Source: an uncultured Actinomycetes bacterium (GTDB lineage Bacteria; Actinomycetota; Actinomycetes; S36-B12). From it: a stretch of DNA of 19,602 nt. Positions 1 through 7,045 of the stretch are shown in pieces (the first letter of the stretch is position 1; every line of letters starts with the position of its first letter). A model generated the notes under the pieces. The model saw nothing but the letters and a program-made list of their open reading frames with translations. It was not told the origin of the DNA and searched no databases. Made by a program: the position numbers and the translations under genes. Where the stretch lies: contig CALGTB010000163.1 in NCBI GenBank assembly GCA_937902285.1, positions 1-19,602 of the forward strand. The letters are read 5' to 3'.

Positions 1-1086
1 CAGCGGGTACGTCTCGCGCATGCGGCTGAGCAGCGACCACCAGGCCTCGTAGTCAGCCACCTTGCCCTCGGCCTGCTCGGCCTCGATGGCGGTGATGAGC
101 TCGGGGATGATCTCCGCAAGGTCGCCCACGATGGGAACGTCGGCCTGGCGGTTCTTGCCGATCTCGGCGGGGTCGATGTCCGCGTGGATGATGCCCGCAT
201 TCGGCGCGAAGGTCGACAGCTTGCCCGTGACGCGGTCGTCGAAGCGCGCGCCCAGGGTCACGAGCAGGTCTGACTTCTGCAGCGCGCCCACGGCGGCGAC
301 GGTGCCGTGCATCCCCGGCATCCCGAGGTGCAGCGGATGGCTGTCGGGGAACGCGCCGCGTGCCATGAGGGTCGTGACGACGGGGATGCCCGTGAGCTCG
401 GCCAGTCGGCGCAGGGCGCCGGACGCCTGGGCACGGATCACGCCGCCGCCGACGTAGAGCACCGGCTGCTTCGCCGCCATGATCATCCGGGCCGCCTCGC
501 GCACCTGCTTCGAGTGCGGGCGCGTCACGGGGTGGTAGCCGGGCAGGTCGAGCTGGCTGGGCCACACGAACTCGGTCTCCGCCTGGAGGGCGTCCTTCGA
601 GATGTCGACCAGGACCGGCCCGGGACGGCCCGTCGAGGCGAGGTGGAACGCCTCGGCGATCGCCCGCGGGATGTCGTCGGCGTTGGTGACGAGGAAGTTG
701 TGCTTGGTGATGGGCATCGTGATGCCGCGGATGTCGGCCTCCTGGAAGGCGTCCGTGCCGATGGCGGCGCTGGGCACCTGCCCGGTGATGGCCACCATCG
801 GGACGGAGTCCATGTTGGCATCGGCGATGGGGGTGACGAGGTTGGTGGCGCCGGGGCCGCTGGTGGCCATGCAGACCCCGACGCGGCCGGTGGCCGCAGC
901 GAAGCCCTCGGCAGCGTGCCCGGCGCCCTGCTCGTGCCGGACGAGGATGTGCCGGACCTTGACCGAGTCCATGAGGGGGTCGTAGGCCGGCAGGATCGCG
1001 CCGCCGGGGATGCCGAAGACGGTGCCGGCATCCGCTGCCTCCAGCGACAGCACCAGGCTCTTGGCGCCCGTGATCTTCTCGCCCAT
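1..1086 (-). CDS. ilvB: Acetolactate synthase large (catalytic) subunit, partial (C-terminus beyond left edge)
   Basis: This ThDP- and FAD-dependent enzyme condenses two pyruvates to 2-acetolactate, or pyruvate with 2-ketobutyrate, the first common step of valine, leucine and isoleucine synthesis. The window holds the first 362 residues, with an open frame to the edge. Visible are the N-terminal ThDP-binding domain with FGIPGGAILP (about 24-33), the RHEQGAGHAAEG motif containing the catalytic glutamate E52, GPGATNLVTPIADA, and DAFQEADI. The central FAD domain follows with GARFDDRVTGK and HADIDPAEIGKN. The C-terminal ThDP/Mg motif (GDG...N) lies outside. The ATG is preceded by AAGGA seven bases upstream. 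The gene sits downstream of a leader peptide and attenuator (1119-1210). A regulatory ilvN and ilvC would be expected beyond the left edge but cannot be seen. The family call is secure; biosynthetic rather than catabolic ALS is inferred from the leader and from ilvD next door. Confidence 0.96.
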   Translation of the reverse strand, partial: MGEKITGAKSLVLSLEAADAGTVFGIPGGAILPAYDPLMDSVKVRHILVRHEQGAGHAAEGFAAATGRVGVCMATSGPGATNLVTPIADANMDSVPMVAITGQVPSAAIGTDAFQEADIRGITMPITKHNFLVTNADDIPRAIAEAFHLASTGRPGPVLVDISKDALQAETEFVWPSQLDLPGYHPVTRPHSKQVREAARMIMAAKQPVLYVGGGVIRAQASGALRRLAELTGIPVVTTLMARGAFPDSHPLHLGMPGMHGTVAAVGALQKSDLLVTLGARFDDRVTGKLSTFAPNAGIIHADIDPAEIGKNRQADVPIVGDLAEIIPELITAIEAEQAEGKVADYEAWWSLLSRMRETYPL

Positions 1087-1118
1087 CGATAGTTCCTTAC
1101 GCTCGAATCGCCCCAATG

Positions 1119-1152
1119 AAAAACCCCCCGACCCAATACGGGTAGCGGAGGG
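1119..1152 (-). terminator. Intrinsic terminator in the ilvB leader (attenuator)
   Basis: Read on the minus strand, the RNA folds as CCCUCC-gcu-ACCC-guauu-GGGU-c-GGGGGG followed at once by UUUUU, a classic intrinsic terminator. It lies between the leader peptide stop and the ilvB start, so it would end transcription before ilvB unless disrupted. The G-rich arm could instead pair with an upstream CCCCG (about 1158-1162), giving a possible antiterminator; that alternative is inferred. A strong U-tract terminator 30-odd bases before a gene, behind an Ile/Leu/Val peptide, fits attenuation. Confidence 0.8.
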
Positions 1153-1153
1153 A

Positions 1154-1184
1154 GCGCGGGGTTGACCTAGGTCAGCCCACGCGC
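1154..1184 (-). promoter_or_regulatory. ilvB leader hairpin overlapping the leader-peptide stop codon
   Basis: The minus-strand RNA can form GCGCG-(U)-GGG-(C)-UGAC with a CUAG loop and GUCA-(A)-CCC-CGCGC, a long stem with one bulge and one mismatch. The leader peptide stop codon UGA lies inside its 5' arm, so a ribosome finishing or stalling on the peptide would change its folding. Its 3' arm carries the CCCCG that could otherwise pair with the terminator's G-run. The fold is read directly from the sequence; its role as pause or anti-antiterminator hairpin is inferred from the classical attenuation scheme. Confidence 0.65.
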
Positions 1185-1210
1185 CTGCTTACTACGAGAA
1201 TTCGTGCCAC
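1172..1210 (-). CDS. ilvB leader peptide (12 residues, Ile-Leu-Val-Val run)
   Basis: A GTG-initiated frame encodes MARILVVSRRVG and stops at TGA. An in-frame TGA two codons upstream limits the frame, so this GTG is the only possible start. The run Ile-Leu-Val-Val names exactly the products of the ilv pathway. The peptide closely resembles the Streptomyces ilvB leader I recall as MRTRILVLGKRVG. Ile is ATT and both Val codons are GTA, which are rare choices in this GC-rich window and would sharpen stalling when charged tRNA is short. A TANNNT -10 box ends seven bases before the GTG, so the mRNA probably begins at or next to the start codon and the peptide is leaderless. Presumed function: ribosome stalling controls the terminator at 1119-1152. 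It is too short for ordinary gene finders. Confidence 0.82.
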   Translation of the reverse strand: MARILVVSRRVG

Positions 1211-1217
1211 GCGTCAC

Positions 1218-1247
1218 ACCCTACTCCACGCTCCGGGCCCATGCCAC
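1218..1247 (-). promoter_or_regulatory. Predicted promoter of the ilvB leader transcript
   Basis: On the minus strand GTGGCA (four of six matches to TTGACA, 1242-1247) is followed after 18 bases by TAGGGT (1218-1223), matching the actinobacterial -10 consensus TANNNT. The 3' end of the -10 lies seven bases before the leader peptide GTG, placing the start of transcription at that codon. Confidence rests mostly on the -10 position. Confidence 0.55.
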
Positions 1248-1255
1248 CGCCCCCG

Positions 1256-1286
1256 TGCTCGGGCCCACGGAACCGCCGCCCGAGCA
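1256..1286 (-). terminator. Hairpin between ilvD and the ilvB leader
   Basis: A perfect nine-base inverted repeat (TGCTCGGGC / GCCCGAGCA) with a 13-base loop lies 17 bases after the ilvD stop codon and just upstream of the ilvB leader promoter. There is no U-tract, as is common for hairpin terminators in high-GC actinobacteria. It probably separates ilvD transcription from the independently attenuated ilvB transcript. Confidence 0.5.
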
Positions 1287-1302
1287 GAGCCCCGGGTCGG
1301 GG

Positions 1303-2991
1303 TCAGTCGCAGACGGCTCCCTTGGACGCGGAGCCGACGAGCTTCGCGTACTTCGCCAGCACACCGCGGGTGTAGCGCGGCGGCAGCGGCTCGAAGGTCT
1401 CGCGCCTTCGGCTGAGCTCGGCCTCGTCCACGAGCAGGTCGAGTGTGCGCGCCCCGATGTCGATGCGGATCCGGTCGCCGTCGCGCACCAGGCCGATGGG
1501 GCCCCCGTCGGTGGCCTCAGGCACGACGTGGCCGACGCACAGGCCGGTCGTGCCCCCCGAGAACCGCCCGTCGGTGATGAGCATGACGTCCTTGCCGAGC
1601 CCTGCGCCCTTGATCGCGCCCGTGATCATCAGCATCTCCCGCATGCCGGGGCCGCCCTTGGGTCCCTCGTAGCGGATGACGACGACGTCGCCCTTGCCGA
1701 TGGTGCCGTCCTCGAGGGCGGCCATGGCCGACTGCTCGCGCTCGAACACCCGCGCCGTGCCCTCGAAGACGTCGACGCCGACACCCGCGCTCTTCACCAC
1801 GGCACCGTCGGGTGCCAGCGAGCCCGACAGGATCGTGATCCCGCCCGTGCTCGCCAGTGCAGACGCGGACGCGTGGAGGATGTCTCCGTCCGGGTCGGGC
1901 GGGTTGACGTCGGCGAGGTTCTCCGCCACCGTGCGCCCCGTGACCGTGAGGCAGTCGCCATGCATGAGCCCGGCGTCGAGCAGTGCACGCATGATGACGG
2001 GAACGCCGCCCACGCGGTCGACGTCGCTCATGACGTAGCGGCCGAACGGCTTCACATCGGCCAGCAGCGGCACCTTGGATCCGATCCGGTGGAAGTCCTC
2101 GAGGTGCAGGTCGACATCGGCCTCGTGCGCGATGGCCAGCAGGTGAAGGACCGCATTCGTCGATCCGCCGAAGGCCATGACGACGGCGATGGCGTTCTCG
2201 AGCGACTGCTTGGTGATGATGTCGCGCGCGGTGATGCCCTGGCGGATGAGCTCGACGACGGCCTCACCCGACCGGCGGGAGAACCCGTCGCGCCGGCGGT
2301 CGGTGGCGGGCGGTGCAGCGGATCCTGGAAGGGACATGCCCATGGCCTCGGCGGCGCTGGCCATCGTGTTTGCGGTGTACATGCCGCCGCAGGCCCCCTC
2401 ACCGGGACAGATCGCGCGCTCGATCAGGTCGACGTCCTCGCGCGACATGAGGCCGCGCGCGCAGGCCCCCACCGCCTCGAACGCGTCGATGATGCTCACA
2501 TCGCGCTCGGTGCCGTCGGACAGCTTGACGTGCCCCGGCAGGATCGTGCCCGCGTAGACGAACACGGACGCCACGTCGATGCGGGCCGCGGCCATGAGCA
2601 TGCCCGGGAGCGACTTGTCGCAGCCGGCGAACGTCACCATGCCGTCGAGCCGCTCGGCCTCCATGACGGCCTCGACCGAGTCGGCGATGATCTCTCGCGA
2701 CACGAGCGAGAAGTGCATCCCCTCGTGACCCATCGAGATGCCGTCCGAGACCGAGATCGTGCCGAACTGCAGCGGATACCCGCCGGCCGCGTGGACGCCC
2801 TCCTTGGCCGAGCGCGCCAGTCGCTCGAGCGACAGGTTGCACGGCGTGATCTCGTTCCAGCTCGAGGCGACACCGATCTGCGGCTTGGGGAAGTCCTCGT
2901 CGGACATTCCGACGGCGCGGAGCATCCCGCGGGCGGCGGCCCGCTCGAGACCCTCGGTGACGTCCTTGCTGCGCGGCTTCATGTCGGTCAT
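1303..2991 (-). CDS. ilvD: Dihydroxy-acid dehydratase
   Basis: IlvD dehydrates 2,3-dihydroxy-isovalerate and 2,3-dihydroxy-3-methylvalerate to the 2-keto acids that precede valine and isoleucine; it is a cytosolic Fe-S, Mg-dependent enzyme. The 562-residue length is normal for the family. Conserved motifs include SWNEITPCN (Cys51), FAGCDKSLPGM (Cys124) and CPGEGACGGMYTANTM (Cys201); these three cysteines are the expected cluster ligands. AFGGSTNAVLHLLA, RYEGPKGGPGMREML and the C-terminal DGRFSGG-type segment are also present. I chose the ATG at 2991 because a TAGGGT -10 box ends six bases before it, suggesting a leaderless mRNA; the next Met is residue 4. It lies upstream of ilvB in the same direction, but ilvB has its own promoter and attenuator. 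No internal defect is seen. Confidence 0.97.
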   Translation of the reverse strand: MTDMKPRSKDVTEGLERAAARGMLRAVGMSDEDFPKPQIGVASSWNEITPCNLSLERLARSAKEGVHAAGGYPLQFGTISVSDGISMGHEGMHFSLVSREIIADSVEAVMEAERLDGMVTFAGCDKSLPGMLMAAARIDVASVFVYAGTILPGHVKLSDGTERDVSIIDAFEAVGACARGLMSREDVDLIERAICPGEGACGGMYTANTMASAAEAMGMSLPGSAAPPATDRRRDGFSRRSGEAVVELIRQGITARDIITKQSLENAIAVVMAFGGSTNAVLHLLAIAHEADVDLHLEDFHRIGSKVPLLADVKPFGRYVMSDVDRVGGVPVIMRALLDAGLMHGDCLTVTGRTVAENLADVNPPDPDGDILHASASALASTGGITILSGSLAPDGAVVKSAGVGVDVFEGTARVFEREQSAMAALEDGTIGKGDVVVIRYEGPKGGPGMREMLMITGAIKGAGLGKDVMLITDGRFSGGTTGLCVGHVVPEATDGGPIGLVRDGDRIRIDIGARTLDLLVDEAELSRRRETFEPLPPRYTRGVLAKYAKLVGSASKGAVCD

Positions 2992-2997
2992 GGATCC

Positions 2998-3003
2998 ACC
3001 CTA
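2998..3003 (-). promoter_or_regulatory. -10 box of ilvD (leaderless)
   Basis: Minus-strand TAGGGT matches TANNNT and is followed by six bases (GGATCC) and then the ilvD ATG, so transcription should start at the first coding base. No good -35 is visible, which is common in this group. Confidence 0.5.
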
Positions 3004-3016
3004 GTGATTGCCGTTC

Positions 3017-3031
3017 GCCCGCGGCGCGGGC
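3017..3031 (-). terminator. GC hairpin after the exported-protein gene / gat operon
   Basis: A perfect inverted repeat GCCCGC-GGC-GCGGGC lies 13 bases after the stop of the upstream gene (3044) and before the ilvD promoter. The stem is six base pairs with a three-base loop and no U-tract. It is placed where the transcript of the gat operon or the small exported-protein gene should end. Confidence 0.45.
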
Positions 3032-3043
3032 ACTGAAGGTCGG

Positions 3044-3631
3044 CTAGGACGCGCACTCCACGCTGTTCTGGGTCGCGAGCACGCCCTTCACGAGCGGCCA
3101 GAACGGCGCCAGCGCCGGTTCCGTGGGCACCACCCAGGCCATCGGCACGGCGGTCTTCCGTGTGCTGTTGGGCTTGCCCGGAACGAACGCCGGCATGAGG
3201 ACCCGAGCCACAGTGACGTCGATGTCCACCGCCCTTTCGTCAGTTCCGGCCCAGCACGCCGACGCACGTCGGGACGCCTGGCCCTGGGCCTTGGTCACGG
3301 TCGATCCGGGCGCGGAGCCCTTGTACTGGAAGACGATGAGCGCTGCGGCATTGATCTGCGCGGGCTTGGGGGTGTCGATGGAGAAGTACATCCCGTTGGT
3401 CTGCGCCGTGGGAACGACGAAGGTCGCGACACCGTTCGTGACCGTGGCCCTCGGCCCGTTGTAGGCCTGGTCGACGTCGGCAGGCGTGCGCGCCGGGGTG
3501 ATGACGCAGCCCTCGCAGCCCGTCACCGCCATGGTGATCGTGGTGGTGGCGGTGACGGCTCCAGCCCCGGCGCCGGGAACCGCCCACAGGATGGCCGCAG
3601 CTGCGGATGTCCCGATGATGAGGCGCTTCAT
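3044..3631 (-). CDS. Exported hypothetical protein with four cysteines
   Basis: I do not recognise this 195-residue family. It starts with a clear signal peptide: Met-Lys-Arg, a hydrophobic stretch to about residue 20, and a small-residue AGAGA region suggesting cleavage near residue 25. No transmembrane segment follows. The mature part is rich in Ala, Thr and Val with probable beta strands, and has exactly four cysteines: Cys39 and Cys42 in a CEGC motif, Cys126 and Cys193 near the C-terminus. An even number in an exported protein suggests disulfides. CxxC alone does not show redox activity, and no thioredoxin fold is apparent. The ATG follows a GGAAGGGA ribosome site nine bases upstream. It lies 38 bases after gatB in the same direction and may be read through from it, though nothing links its job to amidation. 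Confidence 0.75.
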   Translation of the reverse strand: MKRLIIGTSAAAAILWAVPGAGAGAVTATTTITMAVTGCEGCVITPARTPADVDQAYNGPRATVTNGVATFVVPTAQTNGMYFSIDTPKPAQINAAALIVFQYKGSAPGSTVTKAQGQASRRASACWAGTDERAVDIDVTVARVLMPAFVPGKPNSTRKTAVPMAWVVPTEPALAPFWPLVKGVLATQNSVECAS

Positions 3632-3669
3632 GTCGCGGCATCCCTTCCGTGCATGTGACGTGCGACCGG

Positions 3670-5190
3670 CTATTCGGCGACGCCGAGCCGTTCGAGCAGC
3701 AGCGTGCGGACCTTGCCGGCATCAGCCTGCCCGCGCGTGGCCTTCATGACGGCGCCGACGATCGCACCTGCGGCAGCGACCTTCCCGCCCTTGATCTTCT
3801 CTGCGACATCAGGCTGCTCGGCGAGCGCTGCATCGATCGCGGCCAGGAGAGCGGAGTCGTCGCTGACGACGGCGAGGCCGCGGCCGGCGATGACGGCGTC
3901 GACATCGCCCTCTCCGTTGATCACGCCCTCGAACACCTGGCGCGCGAGCTTGTCGTTGAGGCTCCCGTCGGCGACGAGGGCCTCGACACGGCGGATCTGC
4001 GCGGGGGTCACCGGCAGGTCGGCCAGCTCGACCTCGCGCTCGTTCGCCACCCGCATCAGCTCGCCGGTCCACCACTTGCGCGCTGCTGCCGGTTCGACCC
4101 CATCGGCGATGGTCGCCTCCACGATCTCGAGGGCGCCGCCATTGACGATCGTCTGCAGCTCCTGCTCGCTGATCCCCCACTCGGCCTGCAGGCGGGCCCG
4201 CTTGAGCGCCGGGAGCTCGGGGAGGGTGCCGCGGAGCTCCTCGATCCACTCCAGCGACGGTGCCACGGGGAGCAGGTCGGGCTCCGGGAAGTACCGGTAG
4301 TCCTCGGCCTGCTCCTTGGAGCGGCCGGACGTGGAACGGCCGGTGTCCTCGTGGAAGTGGCGGGTCTCCTGCACGATCCGCCCACCCGAGCGCAGGACCT
4401 CGGCCTGGCGGATGATCTCCGACCGCACGGCGCGCTCGACGGAGCGCAGGGAGTTGACGTTCTTGGTCTCGCTTCGGGTGCCCCACTCGGCACCCGGGAG
4501 GTTGAGCGACACGTTGACGTCGCAGCGCAGCGAGCCCTCCTCCATGCGCACGTCCGAGACCCCGAGGGCGCGCATGAGGTTGCGCAGCTCGGTCACGTAC
4601 GCCTTCGCGACCTCGGGAGCCAGGGAACCGGTGCCCGGGACGGGCTTCGTCACGATCTCGATGAGTGGGATGCCGGCGCGGTTGTAGTCGACCAGCGAGT
4701 AGTCGGCCCCGTGGATCCGGCCCGTGGCACCGCCCGTGTGGGTGAGCTTGCCGGTGTCCTCCTCCATGTGGACGCGCTCGATCTCGACGCGGTAGGGCCG
4801 TGGCCCCTCGTCGGTGTCGACCATCACGTCGAGGTACCCGTCGAAGCAGAGGGGCTCGTCGTACTGGCTGACCTGGTAGTCCTTGGGCATGTCGGGGTAG
4901 AAGTAGTTCTTCCGCGCGAACCGGCACCACGAGGCGATGCTGCAGTTGAGCGCCAGTCCCATGCGGATGGTCGACTCCACCGCGACGCGATTGACCACCG
5001 GCATCGAGCCGGGCAGCCCGAGGCACACCGGGCACACGTGGGTGTTGGGCTCGCCTCCGAAGGTCGTGGAGCATGAGCAGAACATCTTGGAGTTCGTTCC
5101 GAGCTCGACGTGGGTCTCCAGGCCGATGACCGGCTCGAACTCGGCCACGGCCTCGGCGTACTCGTCCGTGATGCGCGCGTCGATGCTCAC
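3670..5190 (-). CDS. gatB: Asp/Glu-tRNA amidotransferase subunit B
   Basis: GatB is the tRNA-binding kinase subunit of GatCAB. It phosphorylates the glutamate (or aspartate) misacylated on tRNA-Gln (or tRNA-Asn) so that ammonia from GatA can amidate it. The 506-residue product has the N-terminal cradle motif EPVIGLETHVEL, the zinc site built from FCSC and CPVC, LGLPGSMPVVN, and YFYPDMPKDYQVSQYD. Further on are DYNRAGIPLIEIVT, KNVNSLRSVERA and DYRYFPEPDL, and a C-terminal YqeY-like tail (about 360-506) that touches the tRNA elbow. I chose GTG at 5190, which shares the bases GTGA with the gatA stop and has GAGGAGGT about nine bases upstream inside gatA. An in-frame ATG at 5226 would force a 40-base overlap and lacks support. 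Translation is likely coupled to gatA. Confidence 0.96.
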   Translation of the reverse strand: MSIDARITDEYAEAVAEFEPVIGLETHVELGTNSKMFCSCSTTFGGEPNTHVCPVCLGLPGSMPVVNRVAVESTIRMGLALNCSIASWCRFARKNYFYPDMPKDYQVSQYDEPLCFDGYLDVMVDTDEGPRPYRVEIERVHMEEDTGKLTHTGGATGRIHGADYSLVDYNRAGIPLIEIVTKPVPGTGSLAPEVAKAYVTELRNLMRALGVSDVRMEEGSLRCDVNVSLNLPGAEWGTRSETKNVNSLRSVERAVRSEIIRQAEVLRSGGRIVQETRHFHEDTGRSTSGRSKEQAEDYRYFPEPDLLPVAPSLEWIEELRGTLPELPALKRARLQAEWGISEQELQTIVNGGALEIVEATIADGVEPAAARKWWTGELMRVANEREVELADLPVTPAQIRRVEALVADGSLNDKLARQVFEGVINGEGDVDAVIAGRGLAVVSDDSALLAAIDAALAEQPDVAEKIKGGKVAAAGAIVGAVMKATRGQADAGKVRTLLLERLGVAE

Positions 5191-6695
5191 AGTGACGGCA
5201 CCTCCTCGATCAGCAGGTGTCCCCATCGGTCCGAGAGCGCAGCCTCGATCGCACCGCCGACGAGGTAGAGGCGGTCGTCCGCCATCGGAGGCGCCATGAT
5301 CTGCAGCCCGACCGGCAGGCCGTCCTCGGGCGCGAGCCCGATCGGGAGGGACATCGCGGCGTTGCCGGCCAGGTTGACCGGGATGGTCGCGATGTCGTTG
5401 AGGTACATGGCGATCGGGTCGTCCACCTTCTCCCCGATCTTGAAGGCCGTCGTCGGGGCGGTCGGCGAGATGAGGACGTCGGCCTGCTCGAACGCCGCCG
5501 CGAAGTCGCGCGTGATGAGGGTGCGCACCTTCTGCGCCTGCCCGTAGTAGGCGTCGTAGTAGCCGCTCGAGAGGGCATAGGTGCCGATCATGATGCGCCG
5601 CTTGACCTCGGCCCCGAAGCCGGCATCGCGGGTGAGCGACATGACCTCCTCGACCGAGCGGCTGCCGTCGTCGCCGACACGCAGCCCGTACCGCATGCCG
5701 TCGAAGCGCGCGAGGTTGCTCGACGCCTCCGAGGGCAGGATGAGGTAGTAGGCGCCGAGTGCGTACTCGAAGTGCGGGCAGGACACCTCGACCACCTCGG
5801 CACCGAGCGCCTCGAGCAGCTCGACCGCCTCGGCGAAGCGCTGCGAGACCCCTGCCTGGTAGCCCTCGCCGCCGAGCTCGCGCACGAGGCCCACACGCAG
5901 GCCGCGGACGTCGGCGCGCTGGGCGGCGGCCACGACGTCGGGCACGGGGGCGTCGATCGACGTGGAGTCGCGGGGATCGTGGCCGGCAATGGCGGCGTGC
6001 AGCAGGGCCGTGTCGAGGACCGAGCGGGCGCAGGGACCCGCCTGGTCGAGCGACGAGGCGAGCGCCACGAGGCCGTAGCGGGAGACCCCACCGTAGGTCG
6101 GCTTGACCCCGACCGTGCCGGTCACGGCAGCCGGCTGGCGGATCGAGCCGCCCGTGTCGGTACCGATGGCCAGGGGTGCCTCGAACGAGGCGATGGCGGC
6201 CGCGGAGCCGCCTCCGGATCCGCCCGGGATCCGCTCGAGGTCCCAGGGGTTGTGGCTCGGACCGTAGGCGCTGTGCTCGGTCGACGATCCCATCGCGAAC
6301 TCGTCCATGTTCGTCTTGCCGAGGATCACCATGTCGGCGGCGCGCAGCCGCTCGACCACGGTCGAGTCGTAGGGAGGGCGCCAGCCCTCCAGGACGCGGG
6401 AGCCGCAGGTGGTGGGCACGCCCTTCATGGTGAGGACGTCCTTCACGGCGATGGGCACCCCCGCGAGTGGGCCGAGACGGTCGCCCGCCGCCCGGCGCCG
6501 GTCGACCGACCGCGCCGACTCGAGGGCGGCATCGGCCGTGACCTCGAGGAACGCATGGACTCGCTCGTCGACGGCGGTGATCCGGTCGAGATGCGCCTGG
6601 GCGACCTCCTCGGCGCTGACGTCGCCCGCCGCGATGGCACCGGCGAGAACGGCAGCCGACTGGCGCGTGAGGTCGGCCTCCATGCCCGCGTTCAC
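5187..6695 (-). CDS. gatA: Asp/Glu-tRNA amidotransferase subunit A (glutaminase)
   Basis: GatA is the amidase-signature subunit that hydrolyses glutamine and channels ammonia to GatB. The 502-residue product shows the complete Ser-cisSer-Lys triad: Lys85 in GVPIAVKDVL, Ser160 in PGGSGGGSAAA and Ser184 in GTDTGGSIRQPAA. The 75- and 24-residue spacings match those I recall for Staphylococcus aureus GatA (K79, S154, S178). Other family motifs are NMDEFAMGSSTE and GVKPTYGGVSRYGL. The start chosen is GTG at 6695, which overlaps the gatC stop as GTGA and has GAGGAG five bases before it. ATG at 6683 lacks a ribosome site, and the frame upstream of 6695 lies inside gatC. The order C-A-B is the usual one and suggests a coupled single operon. 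Confidence 0.96.
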   Translation of the reverse strand: MNAGMEADLTRQSAAVLAGAIAAGDVSAEEVAQAHLDRITAVDERVHAFLEVTADAALESARSVDRRRAAGDRLGPLAGVPIAVKDVLTMKGVPTTCGSRVLEGWRPPYDSTVVERLRAADMVILGKTNMDEFAMGSSTEHSAYGPSHNPWDLERIPGGSGGGSAAAIASFEAPLAIGTDTGGSIRQPAAVTGTVGVKPTYGGVSRYGLVALASSLDQAGPCARSVLDTALLHAAIAGHDPRDSTSIDAPVPDVVAAAQRADVRGLRVGLVRELGGEGYQAGVSQRFAEAVELLEALGAEVVEVSCPHFEYALGAYYLILPSEASSNLARFDGMRYGLRVGDDGSRSVEEVMSLTRDAGFGAEVKRRIMIGTYALSSGYYDAYYGQAQKVRTLITRDFAAAFEQADVLISPTAPTTAFKIGEKVDDPIAMYLNDIATIPVNLAGNAAMSLPIGLAPEDGLPVGLQIMAPPMADDRLYLVGGAIEAALSDRWGHLLIEEVPSL

Positions 6696-6994
6696 GGCTG
6701 CTCCTCGTCGAGGATGCGTGGCACCCGGAAGCGATCGTCCTCCCACGCGGGAGCCATCGCGGCCACCGAGGCGCGGTCGAGTCCCGGCACCGCGACGTCG
6801 TCGCGGTAGACGTTGACCATCGGAATCGGATGCGACGTCGGCGGGATGTCGTCGGCCGCCACCTCGGAGACGCGCGCGACCGACTGCAGGATAACGTCGA
6901 GCTGGCTCGCGTAGTGGTCGAGCTCGTCAGGGGCGATGTCGAGGCGGGCCAGACGGGCCAGGTGCGCCACGTCGGCCCGGGTGATCGCTGTCAT
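6692..6994 (-). CDS. gatC: Asp/Glu-tRNA amidotransferase subunit C
   Basis: GatC is the small subunit that wraps between GatA and GatB and stabilises the amidotransferase. The 100-residue length is typical. The N-terminal helix motif ITRADVAHLARLARLDI, the helix ending in LDVILQSV, and the proline-rich middle PPTSHPIPMVNVYRDD are characteristic, followed by the short tail FRVPRILDEEQP, which in homologues contacts GatA. It is the first gene of the gatCAB operon. A TAGGAT -10 box ends six bases before the ATG, so the mRNA is probably leaderless; the same bases also contain AGGA, so a weak ribosome site cannot be excluded. The presence of GatCAB implies indirect synthesis of Gln-tRNA and/or Asn-tRNA in this organism. 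Confidence 0.95.
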   Translation of the reverse strand: MTAITRADVAHLARLARLDIAPDELDHYASQLDVILQSVARVSEVAADDIPPTSHPIPMVNVYRDDVAVPGLDRASVAAMAPAWEDDRFRVPRILDEEQP

Positions 6995-7000
6995 GGCGTC

Positions 7001-7006
7001 ATCCTA
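7001..7006 (-). promoter_or_regulatory. -10 box of gatCAB (leaderless)
   Basis: Minus-strand TAGGAT is followed by six bases and the gatC ATG. It matches the position of the other -10 boxes in this window. It is back to back with the divergent promoter of the F420-type gene at 7046. Confidence 0.5.
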
Positions 7007-7045
7007 GGGGCGGGCCATCCACGTCCCCGGACCCCTCGGGCGGCG

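Noticed and set aside
1163..1174. TGACCTAGGTCA palindrome as a protein operator
   Set aside because: It is a perfect 12-base palindrome, but it forms the tip of the leader RNA hairpin and includes the leader stop codon, so RNA structure explains it better.
1204..3036. 610-codon open frame on the plus strand
   Set aside because: It lies opposite ilvD, has low-complexity Arg/Asp/His/Val composition and no family motifs. Long antisense frames are expected at this GC content.
3649..5076. 475-codon open frame on the plus strand
   Set aside because: It is the antisense shadow of gatB; the minus-strand frame carries all the conserved motifs.
5217..6809. 530-codon open frame on the plus strand
   Set aside because: It is antisense to gatA and gatC, with no recognisable domain and no ribosome site.
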